A program made the position numbers and the translations under genes. Shown piece by piece: positions 7,548-17,386 of a stretch of DNA of 42,457 nt. Origin of the DNA: a virus. The notes beneath the pieces are model-generated. The model worked only from the letters and a program-made list of their open reading frames with translations. It ran no database searches and was not told where the DNA came from. Each line of letters opens with the position of its first letter. The stretch's first letter is position 1. The DNA is taken from positions 1 through 42,457 of IMG/VR virus record IMGVR_UViG_3300005577_000054; one strand, written 5' to 3'.

Positions 7548-8401
7548 TGCCGCTCGCCCATGGAAAATCGCAGGCGACGATCAGCTCCAACATCAAGGAG
7601 ATGATCGCTTCAGGTCATCCGCGCGATCAGGCGATCGCCGCGGCGATGAACACAGCGCGGCACAGTCGTGCGCAGGGCGGCAAGGTCAAAGCGACCAAGG
7701 AGAGCGTTCACTACTCCGACGGTATGCCGTCCAGCCATTGCGGGATCTGCGTGCATTATCACGATCACGTCTGCACCGAGGTCCAGGGCAAGATTGAGCC
7801 CGACAAATGGTGCGAGAAATTCAAGAAGCGCGCGGCGCGTGCGGAGGGTGGCCATGCTCTGTTGCCTAAGCGAGTTCGCGGCATTCGCCTGCACACCGGG
7901 CCGATCCATTCTGCGGTGGCTGGGCGCACTGATCATCTGCCAATCCATGTGCCTCATGGCTCTTACGTGTTACCTGCTGACATCGTGAGCGGCATGGGTG
8001 AAGGCAACACGCTGGCCGGCTTCAAGATCGCGGCGCAGCTGCCGAAGTCGATGTTCGCCATCCATAACCGCACCAAGGGAACGCCCTATGGAGAAGCCGG
8101 TCTGCCCTATCGATCGGAAGGCCTGCCGTACACCGGGGGGCAGGATCTGCCGTACGGTGTGCCTAGTCCTCATCGATCGGGGGGCCAAGCGGACAGCAAT
8201 TCCTCTGATGCAAGCGCAGACAGCGAAGGAGTTCCAATCGTTGCTGCAGGCGGCGAGCACGTCTACTCACCGGCCGAAGTCAAAATGATCGGCAATGGCG
8301 ATCTCGATCACGGCCATCGTGTGCTCGACGCTTTCGTGAAAAATTTCCGCGAGCAGCTCGTCAACAAGCTCGACAACCTTCCAGGACCGAAGAGGGACTG
8401 A
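7547..8401 (+). CDS. Multi-domain phage protein with Cys-ribbon (HiPIP-like) motif
   Basis: The 284-aa protein starts at ATG 7547 (TGATG overlap); the open frame further upstream shadows the previous gene. Residues 1-40 (KSQATISSNIKEMIASGHPRDQAIAAAMNTAR) match a short motif common in phage head-region proteins. Residues 65-89 place four cysteines as C-x2-C-x7-C-x12-C (CGICVHYHDHVC, then DKWC), reminiscent of the HiPIP-type iron-sulfur or zinc ribbons seen in such genes. Residues 115-160 include LPIHVPHGSYVLPADIVSGMGEGN, another phage structural motif. A disordered Ser/Gly region and a C-terminal helix (RVLDAFVKNFREQLVNKLD) follow. Function unknown; virion association likely. Confidence 0.65.
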   Translation: MPLAHGKSQATISSNIKEMIASGHPRDQAIAAAMNTARHSRAQGGKVKATKESVHYSDGMPSSHCGICVHYHDHVCTEVQGKIEPDKWCEKFKKRAARAEGGHALLPKRVRGIRLHTGPIHSAVAGRTDHLPIHVPHGSYVLPADIVSGMGEGNTLAGFKIAAQLPKSMFAIHNRTKGTPYGEAGLPYRSEGLPYTGGQDLPYGVPSPHRSGGQADSNSSDASADSEGVPIVAAGGEHVYSPAEVKMIGNGDLDHGHRVLDAFVKNFREQLVNKLDNLPGPKRD

Positions 8402-8799
8402 TGTCAGACGGTATCGCGCTGCAATCCATGCCGCATCCTTACAGCGAGGATCTCATTCGTCGCGTCATGCTGGCGATCAATGGTCCTTACAATCTTCGGG
8501 CACAGGCTACAGCTGCGATCGATGCCTACTTGCAGCACCAAACAGCATTCGATGAAGCCGAGATTTCCGACGCTGCAGTCGAAATCATAACGATCGAGGT
8601 CAAGATGGATGAACCCATTCTACAATTCTTCGACTACGCGCATTTGCCTGTGCATCTTCAGCAGGTGTCGCAACGTTTCGGTGAACTGGCGACCGCGCTC
8701 GTGAAGGACTTGCCGCGCAATCCCGAGCGCACGACGGCGCTGCGCAAGCTCCTCGAGGCCAAGGACTGCGCCGTACGCGCGGTGCTGTTCAAAGGCTGA
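8401..8799 (+). CDS. Probable Acb2/Tad1-type hairpin domain protein
   Basis: The 132-aa protein starts in a TGATG overlap. The N-terminal 70 residues are a helical region with no recognised domain. The C-terminal 60 start with FFDYAHLP, followed by helix VHLQQVSQRFGELATALVKDLP, a turn (RNPERT) and helix ALRKLLEAKDCAVRAVLF. The order F-x-Y-x-HLP, long helix, P-x-x-R-E/T turn, L-x-x-L-E-A-K helix is what I know from the Acb2/Tad1 hairpin family, which assembles into oligomers that sequester immune signal nucleotides. The gene lies three positions after another hairpin candidate. No other family explains it as well, but confirmation needs a profile search. Confidence 0.6.
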   Translation: MSDGIALQSMPHPYSEDLIRRVMLAINGPYNLRAQATAAIDAYLQHQTAFDEAEISDAAVEIITIEVKMDEPILQFFDYAHLPVHLQQVSQRFGELATALVKDLPRNPERTTALRKLLEAKDCAVRAVLFKG

Positions 8800-8803
8800 G
8801 ACG

Positions 8804-9388
8804 ATGGACGGGGGCACCCATCATCCGCTGTTCGACGGCAAGAAGGGTATGGTGCTCGATGAAGGCCCGGCCCGTCGGCCGCGGCTCGGCACGCCCGACG
8901 ACGTCGATCGCATGATGACGCTCACCATGACGGCGAGCGACGAGAACAGCTTCATCCAGCCCAGCCCGCGCAAGATCCTGCAAGACGTCTATCCGGCCCT
9001 GCACAAGGACCGGGGCATGGTCTGGATCATCGGACCAGACGAGGGCCCGCTCGAGGCCGCGGCGCTGTTGCGCATCACCGAGCTTTGGTATTCTGAAGAT
9101 CTCGTGCTCGAGGAGCGGGGGATTTACGTCCACCCGCACTACAGGCACAAGAAGGGACGGCGGGCACACATGCTGATCGACGCTTGCAAGGCGTCCGCTC
9201 AGCAGCTTGGGCTACCGCTGTTGATCGGCGTCCTGAGCAATCAGCGCACCGAGGGAAAGATCAGGCTGTACGAGCGGCAACTCGGCATGCCTCAGGCGGG
9301 CGCGTTCTTCCTGTTCAATGCGAAGACCGGCGTCAATATCAATGCCCACACCGGAGGAGCGGTAAGGGAGGAAACCGCGGAGACGTAG
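8804..9388 (+). CDS. GNAT-family acetyltransferase-like protein
   Basis: The 194-aa protein starts at ATG 8804, 4 nt after the previous stop. Its central region follows the GNAT order: strand LRITELWYS, strand LVLEERGIYVHPHYR, the acetyl-CoA loop region HKKGRRAHMLIDACKASAQQLG, then strand LLIGVLSNQRTEGKIRLYERQLG. The pyrophosphate loop (RHKKGRRA) lacks the usual G-x-G spacing but keeps basic residues and the helix that follows. In other phages such genes lie between head and ejection genes, as here. Substrate unknown; it might modify a host or virion protein, or a small molecule. Confidence 0.72.
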   Translation: MDGGTHHPLFDGKKGMVLDEGPARRPRLGTPDDVDRMMTLTMTASDENSFIQPSPRKILQDVYPALHKDRGMVWIIGPDEGPLEAAALLRITELWYSEDLVLEERGIYVHPHYRHKKGRRAHMLIDACKASAQQLGLPLLIGVLSNQRTEGKIRLYERQLGMPQAGAFFLFNAKTGVNINAHTGGAVREETAET

Positions 9389-9389
9389 C

Positions 9390-12300
9390 GTGGGCGGGGG
9401 CAAGGGCGGCACAAGCACGACCCAGAATTTCTCGAGCGGTTCATCGTCGACGACGATCCCGCCTGAGGTCCTGGCGCGGTACAACGCGGTCAACGAGCAG
9501 GCCCAGGCGGCAGCGGCCCAGCCGTTCCAGCAATATGGTGGCGAGTTCGTCGCCCCGGTCAATCAGACCCAGCAGGGCGGCATCAACACCATCACAGGTG
9601 CGGCCTCGAGCTGGCAGCCCAATTTCAATGCCGCCAGCAGCGCGCTCTATCAAGGTTTTGGTGCGGCCTACCCGGCGCTGCAGCAGGGACAGGCCTACGG
9701 CACAGGGCTCGGCAACCAGTCGATCGCGCTTACAGGTCAGACCGGCGCCCAGGCGCAGCCCTATAACGCTGCGGCCGGCAACCTCTATGCCCAGGGCCTG
9801 GGCGCGGCGTCGCCCTACAATGCTGCCGCTGGCCAGTCGTTCAACCAGGGTTTCGGTGCCGCTCAGCCTCTCAACCAAGCTGCCACAGGCCTTGCGCTCG
9901 CTGGCACGGGCGCTGTCAATCCAGGCGCGCTCGGCCAGTCCCAGATCCAGCAATACGAGCAGCCGAACTTCGCCGACGTCGTGAACCCCGTCGTCGCGCA
10001 GATGCAGAACCAGTTCGGTCAGCAGCAGCGCGATCTCACCGGCAATCAGATCCTGAGCGGCTCGTTCGGCTCCGATCGCGGCGGGATCGGCAAGTCGACG
10101 CTGTCGAACCAGCAGGATCTGGCGATGGGCCAGACGCTGTCGGGCCTGTACCAGCAGAACTATGCTCAAGCGCTCGCAGCAGCCCAGCAGCAACAATCGC
10201 TTGGTCTTGGAGCAGCTCAGGCAAACCGCGCAGCTCTTCAGCAAGGGGCCAGCCAGCTGCAGGGTCTCGGCCAGCAGCAATTTTCGCAAGGGCTCGGGCT
10301 CGGCCAAGCGCAACAAGGGCTTGGTCAACAAGTGTACGGCCAAGCAACCGGCACGGGTCAGGCTGTGCAGGGGCTCGGCCAGCAGGTCTATGGTCAGGGC
10401 CTGGGTCTGGCACAGCAATACCTCAATGCCGGGAACACGCTCTTTGGCCAGGGTAACACGGCGGCCGGCACCTACGGCAATCTTGGCGCTACGCAGTCCC
10501 AGGCCGAGATGGGGCTCGGCACCCAGAACCTGCAGAATTATCTCGCGCAGGGTCAGGCGCAGCTCGGCGCCGGCACCGTCGCGCAACAGACGCAACAGGC
10601 GCAGGACACCGCCCTCTACAATCAGTTCCTGCAGCAGCAGGGCTACCCGTTCCAGGTCGCCCAGTTCCTGGCGGGCATCGCCGAAGGCACGGGCGCGCTC
10701 TCGGGCTCGACCACCACCTCGACCGGCCAGACCAGCGGCACGAACTACTCGCCGCAGGCCTTCTTCTCTGACGAGCGGTTGAAAGAAGACATCCACGTCA
10801 TCGGCAAGACCAATGATGGTCAGGCAATCGTGCGTTATCGCATGAAGGGCCAGCCCCACACCCAGCTCGGCCTGATCGCCCAGGAGGTGCTGAAGAAACA
10901 CCCCGAGGCGGTCGGCCGCGACCAGGGCTACCTGACAGTCGACTATGACGCGGCCACCCGTGGCGCCATCAAGCGCGCCGACGGCGGCCTCGTGCCCAAG
11001 CACTACGACGCAGGCGGTGATGTCGGCTCGATCGGGGGCTCGCCCGACATGGCGGCCATCCTGGCTGCCCAGAAGGCAATGTATCCCGGTGCGGTGAACT
11101 CCCGCGGCATCGGCACCGGTCCTCGAGGCATGCAGCTCGCCCCGTCGGGCGGCCAGCAGATGATCAAGGGCCCGCCGGTCCAGCTGCCCAAGCCCGGCGA
11201 GCCGCCCAAGCAAGAGCCGTCGACCATGCAGAGCGCGCTCAAGACGGCGAGCGACGCGGCAAGCGATATCAAGAATTTCAAGGAAGCCGGCAAGGATATC
11301 GGCGACGCAGGCCGCTGGGTGGGCAAGCAGTTCGGTTCAGGGGTGCCGACCCCGGCCTCGAGCCCAACCCCTCCCGGCTCGATCACCTCAGCACCGAACC
11401 CGCCGCCCACCGGGTCTATCCCGCCGCTCCAACCCAGCGATCAGGCCGCCCACGAAGCCGCGATCAAGACCGCGCTCGATAAGGCCGCGCCTCCGGCCGA
11501 CACGGGTGGTGCCCCCAACGGCAGCGGCAATGTCGCGCCGACCCCGCCGCCTGACGCCACACCTCCGGCACAGGTCTCGGGCCTGGACGCCTCGTCCAAC
11601 ATCGCCACCGACATGGCGCCGCCGGTCGATATGGCCGATGCAGGCGGTGGCCTGGGCGATCTTGGCGATCTCGGCGACCTTTTCGCCAAGCGCGGCGGGC
11701 GCATCAAGCGTGCCGGCGGCGGCGATATCTCGCCCTACGGCGCCGACAGCTACGTGCCGGATCCCGACCAGCCGAACACCTCGACCCTGGTCGGTGAGCA
11801 AAAGAGCATGGCGCACGACCCCGCCGATGCTTTGCCCAAGCCTGCCCAGAGCGGCAGTAGCGGCGGGGGTGGTAGCACCTTCGGCGACGCGCTCAAGACC
11901 GCGGCCTCCGTGGCAAGCCTCGTAGCCCTGTTTCAGCGCGGCGGGCGTGTGGGCCGCAAGCTCGGCGGGCTCGCCGGCATGGTGAGCGGTTCGAGCAAGC
12001 CGCCCCTATTCGATCTCGTGAGCGGCGACACCAAAGATCTACCCGATGATGCCCTGGCCTCAGCCGGCCTGGACGGCTTTGCAGGGGGTCTGATCCCGTT
12101 CGGCCGCGGCGGCCGGGCTGGTTTCGACGACGGCGGCACACCGGACGTCGATATGGGCTATGGCGACGAGCCGAAGCCCCAGGCGCGTGAGCCTGCAGTT
12201 CCTATCAACGCGCCGAAATCCCGTGGCCTGGATGCTCTCGATCGCCGGTCTCGCGATATCGTGGCCAATGAACAAGAGGCCACACGCCAGCAGCTGCGTG

Positions 12301-14675
12301 AGCCTGACGCCCCGCCTCCTGTCACCAGCGAGGGCCTGAAACCTGCTCGAGCCCCGACTGGACCCCAGATCGCCGACACCAGCCCGGATGCGGGCCTGGG
12401 GGCTGCTCAATTCACGCCGTCCACCCCGCCTGCAGCCCCTGCTGAAAATCCGGCCGTGACCGCGGCGAAAAAGACCGCTGCAGCGCCTGCGACGGCCACC
12501 CCTGCGCCTACGCCTGCTCCGGCGCAAACCGCTCCTACGAGCCCCGCAGGCCCGGCAAACGCCACCCAGCCGGGCGGGGATCTCGACAACGACACGCTCG
12601 AGAAGATGCGGAGCACCATCACGAGGATGGAAAACGCGTCCGGTCGCTACGACACGGTGAGCAAGCCCAACTGGAACAACACCTGGGACATCGGCCGCTA
12701 CCAGATCAACAGCGCCAATGCCGGCCCCTGGTCCGAGCAGGTTTTGGGGCGGCGCATGACGCCGGAGGAGCTGCGCAACGACCCCAAGGCCCAGGACGCT
12801 ATCTTCGAATACAAGATGAAGCAGTACACGAAGATGTTCGGGTCGCCCGAAAAGGCCTTCCTGGCATGGCACGGCGGCGAGAACATCTTCAATCAGTCTG
12901 CCGATAAGGCCATGACGCCCGAGCTGCTGGGCTATGGCCAACGCGCCGCGGCTCTCTTCAGGGGCGAAAAAGATCCGGGTCCTGGTGGCACGCAGGTGGC
13001 CGCCAATGTGCCTGCCGATCGTGCCTCGGCTCCTCAGCTCGCGGGCACTAGCGCTGTTCCAGGCGGCTTCGGGGACGCGAAATACGACCCCTACACCGGC
13101 CGTGCCGCGCGTGACCCCAATGCCGGCTTCTTCGACCATGGCGGCTGGCTCGACCGAAATCAGAAGGAGGTCATGTCGGGCCTCTCGTTCCTGGGCAACA
13201 TGTTGGGGTCTCCCTCACGCACGCTGGCGGGGTCGTTCGGCCAAGGTCTTGCCGCGGGCGCTGGGACCTATCTCAGCCAAGCCAATAAAGAGCAGGGGCT
13301 CGGACAGGAGCAACAGGGCCTAGGCCAGGGCCAGCAGCGCATCGGCCAGGAACAGCAGCGCATCAACATCGCCAATCGTGGCCAGCTGATGAACCTGTGG
13401 TCGCAGCTCAGCCAGCGAGCGGCCGGTTTTGTGATGGCGCGCCAACCGGTGCCGCCGGATCTTCAGAAGTCGATCGACAGCATTCGCGAGCAGCTCGCTC
13501 GCATGCCCGTCGATACGAGCAACCCGCCGACAGGCGGGCCAAGCGGGGGCGGGAGCGGTGCCGGTGCTCCAGCAGCGGCACCGCCTCCTACGGCACCCAG
13601 CGCAGGACCAGGAGCCGCCCCGCCACCGCCTGCTCAAAGCAACGGCTCGACAATCGCGCCGTCGCCCACCAATCCGACGCCGGCCGACACCAATGTCGTG
13701 CCAGGACCGACCAGCGGCGGCACGCCTGCCGTTGACAAAGACGGCCTGCCGATCGTGAACGTCAACGATCCGAAGTTCCTCGAGAAGCTCGACCCGCAGA
13801 TGCGGCCAGATCTCCTGGCGCAGGATGCCGCGCGCATGGCGCAGTACGACCCGGCCAAGTCGGCTGAATTGATGACGCGCGCGCGTAATCTCACTTTGCA
13901 ATACGCGCAGCAGGGTTGGGCACCTGGACCGAACAACGAGAAGGTCCCGGTGCCGGGTTTCGCCGAACGTCAATCGGCTGAGCGTCGTCAGACGGCGAAC
14001 GACCAGACCAATGAAAATGAGTCGAAAGCTGTGACGGCGCGCCAGCAGATGCTGACGAACCTCAGCCACATCACCGATTCGCTCACCAACTACAAGACCG
14101 GCGACTTTAATGCGATCAAGGCCGAGATCGCAGGCAAGCTGCGCGGCATCGGCTTCAAGGTGCCCGACACCGCATCGATGAGCCCGACTGAGTTCCAGAC
14201 GATGTTGAAGAGCGCCTACATGGCGATCATCAACAAAGGTCAGGAAGCGGGCGAGCACAACACCGATGCGCTGCGACAGCAGATCGAGCACTCGCTGCCC
14301 AACCCAGAGTACCAGCCCGAGGCCAACAAGCGCTTGCTGTCGCAAATGATCGGGCAGCTGCAGTGGGAGAACAAGCACGGCCAGGAGCTGTCGCAAGCGC
14401 TGGGCACGAACCGGCAGCTCGACACCAATGCCTGGAACCAGGAGTGGACCAAGAACAAGGAGAACGATCTTCGTCACTTCCAGGATCAGGCTTACGCAAA
14501 TCTTGGCGTGCGCGGTGCCACGCCGCCCAAGTTCGAAGATCTCAAGCCCAACCATGTCTATGTCATCGAGCCTGATCAGCTCGAGACCTATCACATCAAG
14601 CCGGGCAAGTTTGCGCCTGCTGATCAGCCAGTGAAGGTGCGCTGGATGGGTAACGGCTGGGCGAGGGCGCAGTAA
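9390..14675 (+). CDS. Giant internal virion/ejection protein with S74-type and transglycosylase domains
   Basis: The 1761-aa protein starts at GTG 9390 with GGAG upstream. Residues 1-450 are Gln, Ala, Gly rich with repeated GLGQQ- and QGLG-like units. About residue 459 begins FSDERLKEDIHVIG...YRMKG..H..LGLIAQEVLKKHPEAVG...YLTVDY, the pattern of the S74 intramolecular chaperone domain, here mid-protein rather than C-terminal. Residues 550-1060 are Pro, Ala, Gly, Asp rich linker. Residues about 1072-1170 (TRMENASGRYDTVS, then WDIGRYQINSANAGPW, then AFLAWHGGENIF) form a lysozyme-like transglycosylase domain. The rest is helical with another Gln-Gly repeat. It most likely helps DNA cross the cell wall at infection. 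Confidence 0.82.
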   Translation: MGGGKGGTSTTQNFSSGSSSTTIPPEVLARYNAVNEQAQAAAAQPFQQYGGEFVAPVNQTQQGGINTITGAASSWQPNFNAASSALYQGFGAAYPALQQGQAYGTGLGNQSIALTGQTGAQAQPYNAAAGNLYAQGLGAASPYNAAAGQSFNQGFGAAQPLNQAATGLALAGTGAVNPGALGQSQIQQYEQPNFADVVNPVVAQMQNQFGQQQRDLTGNQILSGSFGSDRGGIGKSTLSNQQDLAMGQTLSGLYQQNYAQALAAAQQQQSLGLGAAQANRAALQQGASQLQGLGQQQFSQGLGLGQAQQGLGQQVYGQATGTGQAVQGLGQQVYGQGLGLAQQYLNAGNTLFGQGNTAAGTYGNLGATQSQAEMGLGTQNLQNYLAQGQAQLGAGTVAQQTQQAQDTALYNQFLQQQGYPFQVAQFLAGIAEGTGALSGSTTTSTGQTSGTNYSPQAFFSDERLKEDIHVIGKTNDGQAIVRYRMKGQPHTQLGLIAQEVLKKHPEAVGRDQGYLTVDYDAATRGAIKRADGGLVPKHYDAGGDVGSIGGSPDMAAILAAQKAMYPGAVNSRGIGTGPRGMQLAPSGGQQMIKGPPVQLPKPGEPPKQEPSTMQSALKTASDAASDIKNFKEAGKDIGDAGRWVGKQFGSGVPTPASSPTPPGSITSAPNPPPTGSIPPLQPSDQAAHEAAIKTALDKAAPPADTGGAPNGSGNVAPTPPPDATPPAQVSGLDASSNIATDMAPPVDMADAGGGLGDLGDLGDLFAKRGGRIKRAGGGDISPYGADSYVPDPDQPNTSTLVGEQKSMAHDPADALPKPAQSGSSGGGGSTFGDALKTAASVASLVALFQRGGRVGRKLGGLAGMVSGSSKPPLFDLVSGDTKDLPDDALASAGLDGFAGGLIPFGRGGRAGFDDGGTPDVDMGYGDEPKPQAREPAVPINAPKSRGLDALDRRSRDIVANEQEATRQQLREPDAPPPVTSEGLKPARAPTGPQIADTSPDAGLGAAQFTPSTPPAAPAENPAVTAAKKTAAAPATATPAPTPAPAQTAPTSPAGPANATQPGGDLDNDTLEKMRSTITRMENASGRYDTVSKPNWNNTWDIGRYQINSANAGPWSEQVLGRRMTPEELRNDPKAQDAIFEYKMKQYTKMFGSPEKAFLAWHGGENIFNQSADKAMTPELLGYGQRAAALFRGEKDPGPGGTQVAANVPADRASAPQLAGTSAVPGGFGDAKYDPYTGRAARDPNAGFFDHGGWLDRNQKEVMSGLSFLGNMLGSPSRTLAGSFGQGLAAGAGTYLSQANKEQGLGQEQQGLGQGQQRIGQEQQRINIANRGQLMNLWSQLSQRAAGFVMARQPVPPDLQKSIDSIREQLARMPVDTSNPPTGGPSGGGSGAGAPAAAPPPTAPSAGPGAAPPPPAQSNGSTIAPSPTNPTPADTNVVPGPTSGGTPAVDKDGLPIVNVNDPKFLEKLDPQMRPDLLAQDAARMAQYDPAKSAELMTRARNLTLQYAQQGWAPGPNNEKVPVPGFAERQSAERRQTANDQTNENESKAVTARQQMLTNLSHITDSLTNYKTGDFNAIKAEIAGKLRGIGFKVPDTASMSPTEFQTMLKSAYMAIINKGQEAGEHNTDALRQQIEHSLPNPEYQPEANKRLLSQMIGQLQWENKHGQELSQALGTNRQLDTNAWNQEWTKNKENDLRHFQDQAYANLGVRGATPPKFEDLKPNHVYVIEPDQLETYHIKPGKFAPADQPVKVRWMGNGWARAQ

Positions 14676-17386
14676 TGGCAGACCCCGCCAAGACGCCACA
14701 GGAGACGGACGACTTCCAGCCCGTCGACATGTCGACGATCGCCAAGTCTTCGACGGCCACCGCGCCGTCGAACGCGCCGCTGCCTGGAGAGACCGATGAC
14801 TTCCAACCGGTCACCAAGGACATGCTGGCGCCGCGCGAGCACAAGTTCCTCGAGCGGGACCAGAACGAGTCGACGCTGGCAGGCGTGGGTAAGAACGCGG
14901 CAACCGGTGTCGTGAAGGGCGCGAGTTGGATCGCGGGCATGCCGGGCGACGTGCAGAGCCTGATCAAGAAAGGCGTCGCTGGCCTTCGTCATACCTTCAA
15001 CAACGAAGACTACGACAAGGCGCTGGCCGATATCGATCAACGCACGCAGGGCACCAATCTGCCGACCAGCGAAGAAGTCGAGAAGTATCTCACCGACAAA
15101 ACCGGCGCCTACAACCCTGAAACTTTCTGGGGTCGCGTCGGGCAACAGGCGGTCGCCGGGGCAACTTCAGCGCTCGTGCCGGGCGGCCTCGCCAAAGCAG
15201 GCACACGCGCAGCGCTGGGCGCGGTGAGCGGCGCCGCTGCAGACATCGCAGGTGAAGCTGCTGGACCAGAGGCTGGTTTCATTGCCGGCGTCGGTGCGCC
15301 TTTCCTGGCGCACAATGCATTGCGATACGGGGCTGAGCAGCTCGGCCGCACCAGCGCTCAGCGTGCAGCACGATCGACCAGGGCAGGCGTCGCGCCCGCG
15401 CCTGGAGATCCGACATCGATCGGTCAAGGTCTCACCGATCATGCTGATCAGATCATGCAACAGCACGAAGCGCAGCTGCAGGCCTTGCAGCAGGGCGCCG
15501 AAAGCGCAGCGGCGAAGGCGCCGCAGGGCGGCAATCTCGACCAGCTTCACGAACGCGTGCAGGACCTCGCTTATCAGTCCGGCAAGGATACGCGTGTCAA
15601 ACTCGATGCGCTGGCTAAGACGATCGATCCGGAGGGCAAGCTCAACGTGCTCACGACACAAGTGCGTGACCACGCCCAGCAGCTGCTGCCTGAGGTCGAG
15701 GGACGTGTGAAGGCCAACGCCGCTGCACCCTACGTCAAGGCAGCTTCGGAGTTCGGCGATGTCGTGCCGTTCCATAAACTCTGGGACTTCGATCGCGAGC
15801 TGTCGGGCGCCATCAGTCAGGCGGCGACAAGCGGTGACCAAAATGGGTTGCGCGAGCTGAGAGACTTGAAAGCGAAGGTGAAAGAGACCATCAGTAAGGC
15901 GGCAGACAATCAGCATGCCTGGGAGCAGGCAGCTGTCGCGCGGGGCGACCTAACTCAGGAGGAAACCCTTGCCGCCCGCCAGCAACGACAATCAGCCGCC
16001 GCCCAAACCGGTACAGGATCCTACGTTGGATTGGTGCGACCAAACCGAACGGGACGTCCTGGCCAGCAACGGCCATTTGCCGCGGTTCCTCCTGGAGGGG
16101 GCGCGCCGACTGCGGGAGAAACTCCTCTCGCACCAAATGTCCAACCCGACACCGCCGACAAGCTCACCGACTTCAACAAGCAATACGGCGACTACGCGGG
16201 CACGTACCGCTCGGGTGTGGTTGGTCAAGGACTGAAGCGCGACGCTTACGGCAATTTCGCCAATCCTCAAGCCGGTAAAACGATCTTCGCACCGGGTGAT
16301 GCCGGGGCGCAGAACGTCCAGGCATGGCTACAGGCCAACAACTCGCCCGAGGCGATCGAGAACCTACGCTCGATCGCCTCGCAGCGCTTGCGCGAGAGCC
16401 TCGACGCTGATGGTCTGATCAATCAGCAGAAGCTCGACGCCTGGAAGCGGAAGTACGGTAAGGCGCTTGGCGCCATCGATCAGGTCTCGCCCGGTTTCTC
16501 TCAATCGTTCGACAGCGCGGCCCAGGCAACGGAAGCGCTTGCCCAAGCCTCGAGCGCCGCGGCGGCCCAGCGCAAGGCGCTGACGCAAGGCGCAGCGGGT
16601 CGCCTGATGGGGATGGATAATGCCGATGACGTGACCGGCGCGATCGGTCAGTTGATCAATGCGCGAGACAGCGGCAAGCAGATCCAAGCGCTGAAGGCGA
16701 AGATCGGCAGTAACCCCGATGCGTGGCAAGGCGTGCAACAAGCCGCTGCCGATCACGTCACCAACGAAATCCTGCCCAAGGGCCAGCTCGACAATTTCAT
16801 CAAGAACAGCCCGACGGCGATCAACGAGATCTTCGGCAAGGACGCCGACAAGGTGCTCGCGCAACTGAGTGAAAATCAGAAGCGCATGTACCAGCTTGGG
16901 CATGCGCAGTCGCCGACCCATGGTCTCGGGATCTTCGCTCTGTGGGAAGCACTGTCGCATGATCCGATCCATGGTATCGGGATCTTTGCCGCGAATGCTG
17001 TCGCCAACAAAGCGCTCAGGTCTTTCAACAAGTGGCGCGTCGAAGGTCTCAACAATACACAGGAAATCTACCAGCGTGCGTTGACCGATCCGGCGTTTCG
17101 TCAGGATCTCCTGGCCAAGGCATTTAAGCTGAAGAGCGGCGAGACGATCTCCAAGCTCGAGCTGCTGCAGCGCGCGGGCATCGCGGCTCACGCGTCGCAA
17201 GATGCGACACGCACGGGTTTTGCTCGAGGTGGCAGCGTCGGTGCCGAGGATCTCGGCATGCGCATGGTGCGCGAAGTGGCACGGATCCGCAAAGATCATG
17301 CCGCCCATACCGAGCCGCTGCTCGACAAACATGACAACCAGATCGCGACGGCGCTCGCCGTCGCCCGGCAGGCCGCGGGGGCGTAA
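14675..17386 (+). CDS. Second large ejection / internal virion protein
   Basis: The 903-aa protein starts at ATG 14675 in a TAATG overlap. The N-terminus carries the same short peptide twice (ETDDFQPV at residues 10-17 and 39-46), a repeat also used in internal virion proteins of other phages. An Ala-Gly-rich amphipathic or membrane-active stretch follows (about residues 155-225, QQAVAGATSALVPGGLAKAG and on). The remaining 650 residues are mostly long helices rich in Ala, Gln, Lys and Asp, with HDPIHGIGIFAANAVANKAL near the C-terminus as a second hydrophobic segment. No catalytic motif. It probably forms, with the protein before it, the conduit for genome ejection. Confidence 0.75.
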   Translation: MADPAKTPQETDDFQPVDMSTIAKSSTATAPSNAPLPGETDDFQPVTKDMLAPREHKFLERDQNESTLAGVGKNAATGVVKGASWIAGMPGDVQSLIKKGVAGLRHTFNNEDYDKALADIDQRTQGTNLPTSEEVEKYLTDKTGAYNPETFWGRVGQQAVAGATSALVPGGLAKAGTRAALGAVSGAAADIAGEAAGPEAGFIAGVGAPFLAHNALRYGAEQLGRTSAQRAARSTRAGVAPAPGDPTSIGQGLTDHADQIMQQHEAQLQALQQGAESAAAKAPQGGNLDQLHERVQDLAYQSGKDTRVKLDALAKTIDPEGKLNVLTTQVRDHAQQLLPEVEGRVKANAAAPYVKAASEFGDVVPFHKLWDFDRELSGAISQAATSGDQNGLRELRDLKAKVKETISKAADNQHAWEQAAVARGDLTQEETLAARQQRQSAAAQTGTGSYVGLVRPNRTGRPGQQRPFAAVPPGGGAPTAGETPLAPNVQPDTADKLTDFNKQYGDYAGTYRSGVVGQGLKRDAYGNFANPQAGKTIFAPGDAGAQNVQAWLQANNSPEAIENLRSIASQRLRESLDADGLINQQKLDAWKRKYGKALGAIDQVSPGFSQSFDSAAQATEALAQASSAAAAQRKALTQGAAGRLMGMDNADDVTGAIGQLINARDSGKQIQALKAKIGSNPDAWQGVQQAAADHVTNEILPKGQLDNFIKNSPTAINEIFGKDADKVLAQLSENQKRMYQLGHAQSPTHGLGIFALWEALSHDPIHGIGIFAANAVANKALRSFNKWRVEGLNNTQEIYQRALTDPAFRQDLLAKAFKLKSGETISKLELLQRAGIAAHASQDATRTGFARGGSVGAEDLGMRMVREVARIRKDHAAHTEPLLDKHDNQIATALAVARQAAGA

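Noticed and set aside
10160-10450. Apparent tandem DNA repeat array (CAG/CAA-rich)
   Set aside because: It is coding sequence for Gln-Gly-Leu units whose DNA copies are only loosely alike; not a separate repeat element or CRISPR.
9441-11213. 590-codon open frame on the minus strand
   Set aside because: It lies wholly inside the plus-strand ejection gene, has a Leu-Arg-Ala-rich composition typical of antisense frames in GC-rich DNA, and lacks a ribosome site or domain.
13320-14699. 459-codon minus-strand frame
   Set aside because: Shadow of the same ejection gene; low-complexity Arg/Leu content and no recognisable motif.
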